Origin: Xestospongia bergquistia
Lineage: Eukaryota > Porifera > Demospongiae > Haplosclerida > Petrosiidae
Direction of reading: 5' to 3'
Length of the DNA stretch: 64,000 nucleotides
Assembly (NCBI GenBank): GCA_963965975.1
Contig: OZ014411.1
Location: 25,778,249 to 25,842,248, forward strand
Each line of letters opens with the position of its first letter. The stretch's first letter is position 1. Shown piece by piece: positions 34,201 through 45,420 of this stretch. A program made the translations under genes and the position numbers. The notes beneath the pieces were generated by a model, which saw only the letters and a program-made list of their open reading frames with translations, had not been told where the DNA came from and made no database searches.

Positions 34201-37200
34201 AGTGTTACAAGTACAATAGTATGATCCCATAGTGTTATGACAATTGTGATCACATCCATCAATGTTACTAGAACACTCATTGATGTCTACAAAGATAATT
34301 ATTTTATAAATAAAATGGTAAGTATTATTACATGTATGCTCATAATTTACCAGTACAGCCAAGACCATCAGCATTAAGAGTATATCCTGTATCACATTCA
34401 CAATGAAATGAGCCAATCTCATTAACACATGTTTGATTACATCCTCCATTATTTGTCTCACATTCATTGATATCTGTAGAGATTGATATTATCAATACGC
34501 AACATTATCAGAGTATATCATTACAACATTTGAGACTAGAATTGAGCATTCTTTGGTAGTTGTACCTGAACAATTAATGGCATTAGCATCCAGTGAAAAT
34601 CCAATAAAGCAGTCACAATTATAACTCCCAATGTTATTGACACAAACCTGCTCACATAGATGTTCCCCAGTATTACATTCATTGATATCTGAAATGACAA
34701 TATAATAGTACATTATATTTTAATGAAGCATACCATCACAATCATGATTGTTGTCAGCTAAATTAAACCCAATATTACAGGAACACTCATAGCTGCCATT
34801 TGTATTTGTACATGTTTGGTTGCAACCTCCATTGTTAGTAGAGCATTCATTTATATCTAGAGATAAGAGAGTGATCACATACAAATGTTGATAGAAATAT
34901 TGTAAACTCACCTGTACAGCCATGTTGATCACTATCTAAAGAGTACCCACTATTACATGTACAGAAGTAACTGCTAATAGTATTAGTACAAAGATGAGCA
35001 CAACCATCAGTATCTTCAGCACATTCATTGATATCTACAATAGATTTACAATTATACAATTTTTTTAATGAACAGTAAGATGTCTTAATAGTATAATAAT
35101 TTTAATTAAGTTGAATAAAAGATTACTTACCATGGCAACTTCTCATATTAGTTGAATTGAGTCTGTATCCAGCATTACAAGTACAATAGTATGATCCCAT
35201 AGTGTTATGACAATTGTGATCACATCCATCAATGTTACTAGAACACTCATTGATATCTATAAAGATATTATATAAATAAAATGGTAAATATCATTACATG
35301 TATGCTGATAATTTACCAGTGCAGCCAAGACCATCAGCATTAAGAGAATATCCTGTATCACATTCACAATGAAATGAGCCAACCTCATTAACACATGTTT
35401 GATTACATCCTCCTTTGTTGGTAGCACACTCATTGGTATCTAAGTAGATAGATTGATTTATTATAATATACTCATAATCTCTACATACTCTACTGTACTA
35501 TACTTGTACTGCTTACCTGAGCAGTTATAACTATTGCTCTCTAAGTGGTATCCAGTATAACAAGAACATTGATAACTTCCAGCTGTATTATTACATACTT
35601 GTTCACACAAATCAGTGTTTAATGTACACTCGTTTAGCTCTAAAAGAAAAGAAAACATGCACAGAAATTACATGTACAGTGAACATAGTTAACAGTATAT
35701 ACTGGTAGTATAGTATATAATGGCCTCGTACCATTACATGAATGTTCATTAGTGTTTAATTCATAGCCAGTATTACAGGAACAAGTATAACTGCCATCAC
35801 TGTTAGTACATGTGTGATCACATCCACCATTACTAGAAGAACACTCATTAATATCTAAAAGATTTAAAAACAGAGTGCAAGGAGACTGTCAAACAATACG
35901 AAGTAGTAAATTATAATATTTAACAAGTACATTTGAACAGCACTCTATACCTTGACAAGTTCTATTATTACTGGCCAACAAAAATCCAGTAAAACAGGTA
36001 CAATAATGAGCTCCAATAGTATTTGTACAGAGTTGGTTACAACCAGAGAGATGTTCAACACATTCATTGATATCTTCATAATAAACAGGACATAAATTAT
36101 TAATAGATAAACGTATTATATGTTTATAGATCCATCAACTCATTGTTCATCTATCTGTTCATTGATTCATTAATCCTTTATATATTTATCAACTGTTAGC
36201 TATCCATCATCTATCCATCTATCCATTCATTCAGAGAGAACAATAACTAACCAATACAAGTCCTGCCATCAGTACTAAGTCGATATCCATTATCACAAGT
36301 ACAATAGTAAGAGCCATGAGAATTATGACAATGTTGATCACATGCATGAATATTAGTACCACATTCATCATGATCTGAAATAATAGATTAAAGCATATAT
36401 AATAGATCTCTTTATATTACTGCACTTTATAATGTATCTATTAATAATATATCATATCCTATAAGAAATGATATTAATGTACCATAGAGGTAATGTACAA
36501 TAGAAATAATGTACAATAGAGTTAATGTACCAAAGTGTAATGGAGGTAATGTATCATTGAGGTATGTCCTTACCTGAACAACCCTCACCATCTTCATCTA
36601 GTGTGTATCCTGTTATACACTCACAGTGATAGCTGCCAAGTTCATTGACACAAGTCTGATTACATCCACCATTATTTGTAGAGCATTCATTCAAATCTAT
36701 TAATAACATACAAAGACAATAATTGAATGAAATTTCCTTTAATATTTATAAATAGATCAAATTATTAACTTTTAATTTCATGTTTTATCATCTGAATTTT
36801 TACACAATGTTTAACTAAAGTTATATTATAAGTATTAATACTATATGTACCACAAACACATATGGTATATAATGGAAAAACTAATAGTTACAGAGTACTA
36901 TGTTAATATGTATATATCTTACCAATACAGTTCAGTTCATTGGTGTCCAATACATATCCAGTATGACAGTCACATTCATAACTTCCAATAGTATTATAAC
37001 ATGTATGATCGCAACCATGACTACCACCAGTACATTCATTTATATCTGATTTAAAATAACAAGAATTCAAAAAATATATATATAAAGAACACATACCATT
37101 GCAAGCATGTTGGTCTGAATTAAGATTATAACCACTACTACAAGAGCAGACATAACTACCTATAGTGTTAGTACAATTTTGAGCACATCCTCCATTACTA

Positions 37201-40200
37201 CTGGAGCATTCATCTGTATCTGTAGAGAACAAAGACCATGCTACAGTAAACCATTTACTTTAAGTTAAAATAAACTTTATTACATCAATGCTTCAAGTTG
37301 CTAACAATATTTTATTAGATCTTACCTGTACATGTCCTGTAATCTAGTTCCAACTCATAGCCAGTGTTACAATAACATATGTATGATCCTGCTGTATTAC
37401 TACAGATCTGATTACACCCATTGAGAGCATCATCTGAACATTCATTAATATCTATAAGGACAAGTACATTTAAAATTTACATGTACATGCTAATGTTCTT
37501 ACCATTGCAGCTACGTCCATTAGAGTCTAGTGTATATCCTGTTAAGCATGAACAAAGATGACTACCTTCTACATTAGTGCAGATTTGAGCACAGCTGCCA
37601 TTGTTTATAGAACATTCATTAATATCTGAATAATAGAAAGTATAGAACAACAGATACATATAGCTAACTGAATCAAATAAATGTTTAATGTCAAGTCAAG
37701 GACAGAAAGTTAGGCAATTTATTAACCCAAGTATAAGTTATATTCTATTTTTTGGTTACAGTACATACCAGTACAACAATTACTGCCAGTCCATCCACTA
37801 TCACATGTACACATATTAGGAGATGTACAAGAAGTGCAGTGATGACATGAATCATTACAGATAGCTATAAATAAGAAGATTATAATGACATTAATAATGT
37901 TACTATAGCAACACTAACGTGTGCATCCATGATTATCCAAGTCGAGAGAATATCCATTATTACATGAACATGTATAATTGCCGTCATTATTAGTACAAGT
38001 GTGTTCACATCCACCATTATTAGTATTACACTCATTAATATCTATTAATAATTAAAGAAAAAAATTAAATTATTATTTATATCTTTCTAATAGTATCATT
38101 CATTGATGTACATGAATCACATACCATCACATGTGTGTCCATCACTGTTAAGGCTATATCCTGTATCACACTGACAATAGTAACTTCCAATTGTGTTTAT
38201 ACAAGTGTCATCACATCCTCCATTGTTAGTATTACACTCATTGATATCTATTATATTATAATATCAATGTATCAGTAATACTTACAGTACATTAATATAA
38301 TTATATATTGGTACTTTATAGCTATATAAATATAAAGAATATCATTTGATATTATTATATTATCAAATATATTATATGTTAACTTGTAAAGTATGTATTA
38401 TGGTTAGCTAACTTAATATTGTCTAAATTTATATCTATTCCAGTACCTGAGCAGTGTTTTCCAGATAGTTGATATCCAGTATTACAGGAACAGTAGAAAC
38501 TTCCAGCAGTATTAGTACATGTATGTTCACATCCACCATTACCTTGATTACACTCATTGACTTCTATATAATAAATATAACAGAGAGAAGTGTATGTTAA
38601 ATAGTCCAAATAAATATTATATAAATATATATTTTAGTTATTTAACTTAGTATCTAGACTACTTCTAGAAGATGCTTTGATGTAAAACATTGCGCAGGTA
38701 TAATAGGCAATATATCTACTAACTAAGTATGCAATTGTTTCTAGTAATATAATATCTTACCAGTACAACCATGTTGATCATTATTGAGTGAATATCCAGT
38801 ACTGCATGTACAGTAATAACCTCCAGCAGTATTGTGACAAGTACCAGAACATCCACCATTGTTAGAACTACACTCATTAATATCTGAAGGAAATTTCATA
38901 GAAAATTAACAATAGTAAATTTGGTCAAATAACAATATCACATTAACTCTTACCATTACAAGATTTCCCATTACTAGACAGACTGTATCCGGAATTACAA
39001 GAGCATGAGTAACTACCAACAGAGTTCTGACATTGATGTTGACATCCACCATTATTGACAGCACATTCATTGGTATCTAAAAATTTAACAATGCTACTTT
39101 AACAATCTATACATTATTATGTACATTATATAATAATAATATTATAGGAACTAGTAGTAATTAATGTTAGTACTCACCATAACATGTCTTTCCATTACCA
39201 GATAGATAATAACCAGTATTACAACTACAATAATAACTACTGAGAGTATTGTGACAGTTTTGACCACACCCACCATTACTGACAAGACATTCATTGATAT
39301 CTAGAAAAAAAGAATAATAAGGTTATCATATCTCCTAATATAATTATTGTGACAATACCTGAACATGAACGTCCATTACTGTTAAGGCTATATCCTGTAT
39401 CACACTGACAATAGTAACTTCCAATTGTGTTTATACAAGTATCATCACATCCTCCATTGTTAGAATTGCACTCATTGATATCTAGTATATTATAAAATCA
39501 ATATACCAGTAATACAGTACATTAATACAATTATATTGGTACTTTATAGCTATATAATTTTAAATAATAACATTTGATATTATTATGCTATCAAATATAA
39601 TATAATATATGTTAATTTGTAAAGCATGTATTGCAGCTAGGTAACTTTATAAAATGGATATTGTCTAGATTTATATCTATTCCAGTACCTGAACAGTGTT
39701 TTCCAGATAGTTGATATCCAGTATTACAGGAACAGGAGAAACTTCCATCAGTATTATTACATGTGTGTTCACATCCACCATTACCTTGATTACACTCATT
39801 GACTTCTATATAATATAAACAGAGAGAAGTGTATGTTAAATAGTCCAAATAAATATTATATAAATATATATTTTAGTCTTAAACATAGTACTATATTTCA
39901 TCAAATGGAGGCCTCTTTTAAATAGAGCTCTCATCTCAAATTGAGGTCTGGTAATCTGAGCCAAGTATAAAAAAGAGGCCTGATCTCGAATTGAGACATG
40001 CCTCTTTCCTACATCTATCTATATGGAATTATGTTGCTCTCATTCTTTATGTTTTTCAAAATATCCAAGTGCAAATCTTTTTTTTTACTTCAAGCTTATA
40101 GCTGTTGACTTTCTCAAAAAAAATCTCAGCAAGCTACTGTGAGTGGGTTTAGTGTGAGTCTTGTTAGATTAATGATTGTTGCTAGAAGAAAAGCCTCTCC

Positions 40201-43200
40201 CACATAGACACCTGGTCAAAACTTCAAGAAAAGAAATAGAGGCACAAGCCTCTATTCTAGGAAATACAGTACCTATATACATGCATGTCATGATTTCTTC
40301 TAGAGGATTGTTTTTATTTAAACATTTTACATGTATAATGTCTGGATGAGTAATAGTAACATATCTACTAATATACAATAGTTTTTAGTAATATAATAAT
40401 ATAATATCTTACCAGTACAACCATGTTGATCACTATTGAGTGAATATCCAGTGCTGCATGTACAGTAATAACCTCCAGCAGTATTGTGACAAGTACCAGA
40501 ACATCCACCATTGTTAGAATTACACTCGTTAATATCTGAATGGGATTTCATAGAAAATTAATTTTGGTCAAATAACAACATCACATTAACTCTTACCATT
40601 ACATGATTTCCCATTACTAGACAGACTATATCCAGAATTACAAGAGCATGAGTAACTACCAACAGAGTTTTGACATTGATGTTGACATCCACCATTATTG
40701 ATAGCACATTCATTAGTATCTAAAAATTTAACAATGTTACTTTAACAATCTATACATTATTATGTACATTGTATAATAATAATATTATAGGAACTAGTAG
40801 TAATTAATGTTAGTACTCACCATAACATGTCTTTCCATTACCAGATAGATAATAACTAGTATTACAACTACAATAATAACTACTGAGAGTATTGTGACAG
40901 TTTTGACCACACCCACCATTACTGGTAAGACATTCATTAATATCTAGATAACAGAATGATTAAAAAAATATTTCATTTATATTTTATTGTTTTGCTTCAT
41001 TAACTTACCTGAACATGAACGTCCATCACTGTTAAGGCTATATCCTGTATCACACTGACAATAGTAACTTCCAATTGTGTTTATACAAGTATCATCACAT
41101 CCTCCATTGTTAGAATTACACTCATTGATATCTAGTATGTAAAAAAATTATCATAGTTATATAGTTAATGAAATATAATATATTATCACTATAGGTTTAC
41201 ACTAACATAACTTGGTATAGTATGATGAAGGTATATGTCTCGATGTTTGAAGTAAATTTTCCCATCCCTGAAATAAATTTCCAACCCCCTAAACGTCTAG
41301 CCATGTGTGTCTTAGTTTTTGATAGTTTAGTTTTAGGAGTTAATGTTTTATGGTATATTTAGTCTAGTTGGTTTACAATAGTTACCTGAACAATGTTCTT
41401 GACTAATTTGATATCCAGTATTACAAGTACATGTAAAACTACCATCTGTGTTAGAACATGAGTGTTCACATCCACCATTGTTAGAATTACATTCATTGAC
41501 ATCTGGAAATGGAATACAACAAAATTACTAGCATAGATCAAATAGTATATACTATATTGTAGTGATTGTACTATATATGTGGCTGTCACTTACCATTACA
41601 TAAAAGTCCATTACTATTCAAAACATAGCCAGCATTACATGTGCAATAAAATGACCCAATATTATTATAACAATTTTGTCCACATCCTCCATTGCCAGTA
41701 TTGCATTCATTAACATCTATTTAATAAGATTATAGTAATAAAATATAATGACATGACATATATAATCTATTCTAAAATAGAATATTATTATAAACTTCAT
41801 ATGTATACTATACACCATTGCAGTGACCAATGTTTTAAGTGGTTAATAAGGCAGGAAAAACTTTATGCTTTGCCTCACCATTACAAGAATAGCCATTGCT
41901 GTCTAAGACATAACCAGTATTACAAGAACATGTACGACTTCCTGCAGTATTAGTACAAGTGTCATGACAACCTCCATTATGAGTATTACATTCATTGATA
42001 TCTAGAAGAAATGTAGAAGAAGAATTAATGAAAATAATTAATTATAATAATTAATAATAATTGTACAAAAGACTATCTTACCATTACAGCTTTTTCCATT
42101 ACTTGAGAGTGCGTAACCTGCATTACAACTACAATAATAACTACCAACAGTGTTAGTACATAACTGACTACAACCATCAGTATTGGAAGAACATTCATTA
42201 TTATCTGTATATGGAAAAGAGGATTATGTCATAGTTAAACAAAGACTATAAGATATCACTTAATAATCATGACTTGTTGATAAGTAATGCTTTGTTATCT
42301 TAGAATCTATTTCCCATGTTATGAATACTTAATTTCTAATAAATTCATAAGACTAGACTTTGGAAATTTGCAGAGAAAGAAAATAATGACACACATAACA
42401 TGTGTTGACAGTAAATGAAATACATCACCAACATTAGAACATAATTATTTTAAATATATTTTAATTTATTACTTAAGGAAATGATAACAATTGTGATGGC
42501 TGTCCTTACCATTACAAGAGTAGCCATTGCTGTTCAGACTGTATCCAGTGTTACATGAACAATAGAAACTTCCAGGTGTATTGTGACAGTCTTGAATGCA
42601 TCCACCATTATTAGTACTACATTCATTGATATCTGCATGTATGTAATTAATTGTATGATTAACAAGCTCTGAGTGCCATATCCACAGATTACCTTTGCAA
42701 GCAGTATGAGAGTAAAGTGAGAATCCACTTGGACAAGTACAAGTATAACTTCCTTGAGTATTTTGGCATTGGTATTCACAACCTCCTTGATATGTTGCAC
42801 ACTCATTGATATCTTTGAAAAGAAACAGATAAATTTAGATTGCGTACTTTCTAATTTAAGTTTAATACCATGATAAAATTATGGGTACTACATCTGTATC
42901 AATTTAAAGGATACATTAAAAATCTTGTATCCAATTCAATTGAACATTTCATTACATATTGATAATAACTGAACATCTCATTGAAATTGGACATACTACC
43001 ATAAAGTGACTACTTTGACTTCTATATACATTATCAAATTTTTTCATTATCCTTTATGTTTATAGGAAGCAAGTGGTTGTGCTTTTGAATTTTATTATAT
43101 TGATTCCTTATGAAAACTACATATATATTTTAAGGCTTGATTGCAAGATGAGAGCATGCTAGCTAGCTTTAAATAGCCCAGGCCAGTTAAGAAGTAAAAA

Positions 43201-44865
43201 AAAAAGTATTGTTTTGATTATTTTATGGAAATTAAAACATGTTGGTTGTTAAATGGGCTAATTAAAGGCATTTAGCAAGGTCACAAAAAAGTCTTATAAT
43301 TGCTTCAGATGCTCATCATCATCATAAAGCAACCTACTTAAAATATAAATTATAGCTTGTCATATTTGTATCATCAAATCTTGTCCTTAGAGATTAAGTA
43401 AACAGAAATAATAGTTGACTTTTCTACTTGTATGGAAATAATTATTGAGCTGAGCCAACTTTAAATTGAGTTGACTGACTTTAAATGGCCAGCAGTTTTT
43501 AAAGCCAAACCTTATATTAACATGACACACTATATGTTTGCTGTATATACTTACACTTACCTGTACAACAGTCATTACCCTTCCAGCCAGCCTGACAACT
43601 ACACACACCAGGACTAACACAAGAAGCACAATTACTACAGCTATTAGCACAAATTGCTAGATATTAAAATAAAATAAAAACATGTGACAAAATTACACTA
43701 TATGCTCCTTATAATATTGGATACTGTCCATGTAGTTTTAAAATTAAAATAAAGTTTCATACGTTGACAATTAGGAGGACTCCCAGAATAACCAGAACAA
43801 CAAATAGCAGTTGAATGAGATGTCGTGTAATAGTATAAATATGAAGATGTTGAATATGAAATACTGTATAAAATTAAAAATACTTCATTTAATTATGTCA
43901 CATTGTTAACTGATTGGAATTGTTTACTATGTCTATAATGTAATTTGAGGTATGTATTATAATGTTAATAATTGTTATTGGTAGATATTAATAATCTATG
44001 GTTGGCTACATATTATATCAGGATAAACTGAGCCCTAAATAACGATAAAGTCTAGCCAATACCTGCACATTAATTGTAACAAACTAAAATATTTCTACAT
44101 GCATTTTGGAAGGAATAATAACAATAATAATAATAATAAGGAATGGAACAATTCAGGTTAATAACATATTAATGTTACGTACACTTGTCTGTATCGAGTA
44201 CATCGCCTCCAGCCCCACACTCCACAACTGGTTGTATAAGAAGTAGATGTATATGAAGACACTGCCACATATTTAACCACTGAATTTAACTGGTAAGTTG
44301 TAGTATAACATCTATATATAGAGTGTATGATATAATAGTTGGCAAGGGTAACATTAAAGAATTAAATGTAGGGTTAATTCACTGTTAGTACTCATTAATA
44401 AATATAATATTAAAATTTGGGTTGTTTGAATTCAGCTAACTCTTAAAAATCACTAAATTAAAACATTATCATGTTTTCTCACTATATAATGTAATAATAT
44501 TCTGTCAATGAAACAATTTGTAATGATAGAATGGGAAAAGATATATTGAAACCTTTAAAATACTAAATATCGTAGAGGTTGTCTTCACAACAGAGAGTCT
44601 ACATTGTTGGATAGTATTTGAGGGCCAACACCATAGCACAGTGTTTATGCATAGCTCTGATCAAGATGAAACCATGATTCAAACATCAGAGCATGCCTTG
44701 CTTAAAATTGGACTATTACTGTTTACAAACCTAATACAAAATGAGTACTACCTTATTTTGTGATAGAGATGTACTCTTGGTATACACAATGTAGCTAATG
44801 TTTGTAATGCAATAGATGTCAGAAGCTTTGAACTTTTTCACTCAATGCTAATAATGTCATACATG

Positions 44866-44905
<40 letters not shown>

Positions 44906-45071
44906 TAATACCTAAATTGTAATGTATATGTAGCAAGTAGATGTGCTTGTTGTACAACTTCTAAAATTTTGACTTGGTAAGGTAAAGTACTCACGTTTGT
45001 CCAGTGACTGTTGTTGACACTACAAAGAGCAGTGTAATGTATTTGAAAATAGAAGAGATCGAAAAAGACAT
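25255..45071 (-). CDS. Receptor gene A: EMI / about 41 EGF / sushi / Ig / TNFR-like single-pass membrane protein
   Basis: The signal-peptide exon is 45071-44995 ([20 protein letters not shown]). Exons 44311-44183 and about 43867-43760 form an EMI-like domain ([10 protein letters not shown] ... ICCSGYSG), followed by a short cysteine-rich module (about 43657-43560). About 41 calcium-binding EGF modules follow (42812 to 32890), nearly each one exon with phase-1 introns and a D-x-[ND]-E-C start. A second short cysteine-rich module interrupts them at 37866-37768. Then come two sushi modules (about 32732-32338), an exon 32287-31122 with one EGF and a beta-rich region, two smaller exons, and the 3.5-kb exon 30481-26960 with two Ig domains. 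Cysteine-rich exons (about 26764-26590 and 26455-26310), a helix split over two exons (about 26085-26010, 25822-25617) and an acidic tail (25531-25255) complete it. It probably binds Ca2+ and extracellular ligands. Its ligand is unknown. Confidence 0.85.
26960..30481 (-). other. Gene A 3.5-kb exon: family-specific ectodomain and two Ig domains
   Basis: One exon of about 1174 codons. It contains a beta-rich N-terminal part, an alpha-helical/coiled-coil stretch, cysteine pairs, a second helical stretch, a dibasic KKRS site (about 28611-28622), two I-set-like Ig domains (CAAES ... DEGQYQCTA and FACNATGHP ... GWYKCRV) and a membrane-proximal region. It ends at [14 protein letters not shown]. An exon this long is unusual among the short exons of this gene. 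Gene B has the same exon (50625-47092). Confidence 0.8.
31122..32732 (-). other. Gene A sushi pair, EGF and beta-rich region
   Basis: The exon at about 32732-32338 encodes two sushi (CCP) modules ([11 protein letters not shown] ... GVLPYC, then [12 protein letters not shown] ... RPPIC). The next exon, 32287-31122, starts with one EGF ([12 protein letters not shown] ... YKCDC) and continues with a beta-rich stretch. It includes a [20 protein letters not shown] motif that gene B shares as [20 protein letters not shown]. Function of the latter part is unknown. Confidence 0.75.
33611..34473 (-). repeat. EGF five-exon cassette II, copy 2
   Basis: Modules at 34473, 34287, 34083, 33904 and 33735. 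The first module of each copy shows FHCECDTGY and the last [13 protein letters not shown]. Flanking modules at 35641 and 33551 resemble the last and first members, so earlier rounds are likely. Confidence 0.85.
34567..35442 (-). repeat. EGF five-exon cassette II, copy 1
   Basis: Modules at 35442, 35258, 35036, 34858 and 34691 match those of copy 2 one for one, with exon-to-exon periods of 953-971 bp. Introns are also alike. Confidence 0.85.
36470..36570. repeat. Short minisatellite in an EGF intron of gene A
   Basis: About five degenerate units of TACAATAGAGGTAATG type. A simple ATCC/ATCT-rich run lies in the next intron at about 36150-36235. Confidence 0.7.
38452..39482 (-). repeat. EGF five-exon cassette I, copy 2
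   Basis: Modules at 39482, 39302, 39079, 38884 and 38565 repeat cassette I. The first exon begins a third, partial copy at 38251 (GGCDDTC again), and a related EHTC module at 41503 precedes copy 1. The array therefore grew by unequal exchange. Confidence 0.85.
39690..41133 (-). repeat. EGF five-exon cassette I, copy 1
   Basis: Modules starting at 41133, 40945, 40721, 40537 and 39806 have second-to-third cysteine motifs GGCDDTC, GGCGQNC, GGCQHQC, GGCSGTC and GGCEHTC. They recur in the same order in the next copy, including intron sequence. This copy carries an extra insert of about 430 bp between its fourth and fifth exons. Confidence 0.85.
39890..40365. other. Intronic insertion of about 430 bp in EGF cassette I copy 1
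   Basis: Compared with the matching intron at about 38640-38740, this intron gains a block with several GAGGCCTCTTTT / AAGAGGCCTGATCTC / AGAGGCACAAGCCTCT motifs in both orientations. No coding content and no clean terminal repeats seen; probably an interspersed repeat. Confidence 0.5.
43560..45071 (-). other. Gene A N-terminus: signal peptide, EMI-like domain and cysteine-rich module
   Basis: Exon 1 ends in phase 2 (GGACAAAC|GTGAGT). The second exon continues [20 protein letters not shown] and reaches [15 protein letters not shown]. The third ends [15 protein letters not shown], the CC-x-GY-x-G signature that closes EMI domains. The following exon ([20 protein letters not shown] ... GNDCC) is a short EGF-like module. 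The same exons, with the same phases, occur in gene B. A (TA)n run lies at 44868-44903 in intron 1. Confidence 0.7.
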
Positions 45072-45420
45072 CGTCAACGTTTAGCAACTAGCCTTCTTCG
45101 GTTCAATGCAGAAAAGCTCGATATCAAAGTATGAAGAATATATTCACAATATAGTCAATAGTTAGGTGGAGCTTTTCACAAAGCATTCCTTTCTTATGAA
45201 TATTTAAAAAATAGACAGCAAACGGTAAACAACTCGTTGATATTCATAATTTAATTATAAAGAAACATATTCAATATAAAGTTTTCGCAAATAGAATAAT
45301 ATTACAATTATTAAACAACAACGACAACAACTACAGTATTAGCTGATCTACTCTATATAATTATGATATAAATATTAATATATACATATATTACTATAAT
45401 ATGTTAACAACAAGTTTAGC
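45072..45420. other. Spacer between receptor genes B and A
   Basis: Only about 350 bp separate the stop codon of gene B from the start codon of gene A. It must include the B 3' end and the A promoter. AT-rich, with no motif I can support. Confidence 0.5.

Larger units (their letters stand above)
32890..42812 (-). other. Gene A calcium-binding EGF array (about 41 modules)
   Basis: Module starts (minus strand, 5' edge) are at about 42812, 42634, 42205, 42002, 41718, 41503, 41133, 40945, 40721, 40537, 39806, 39482, 39302, 39079, 38884, 38565, 38251, 38042, 37627, 37453, 37219, 37048, 36699, 36375, 36074, 35856, 35641, 35442, 35258, 35036, 34858, 34691, 34473, 34287, 34083, 33904, 33735, 33551, 33370, 33191 and 33013. 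Each is about 40 residues with six cysteines and the C-x-[DN]-x4-[FY]-x-C aspartate/asparagine hydroxylation pattern, for example [10 protein letters not shown]. Symmetric 1-1 exon phase lets modules be added or lost without shifting the frame. Confidence 0.85.

Noticed and set aside
4937..42812. Idea that the fucosyltransferase-like enzymes modify the EGF modules of the receptors encoded nearby.
   Set aside because: The EGF modules are the calcium-binding type with about three residues between the second and third cysteines, so they lack the usual C2-x4-[S/T]-C3 O-fucose site. Proximity alone is not evidence.
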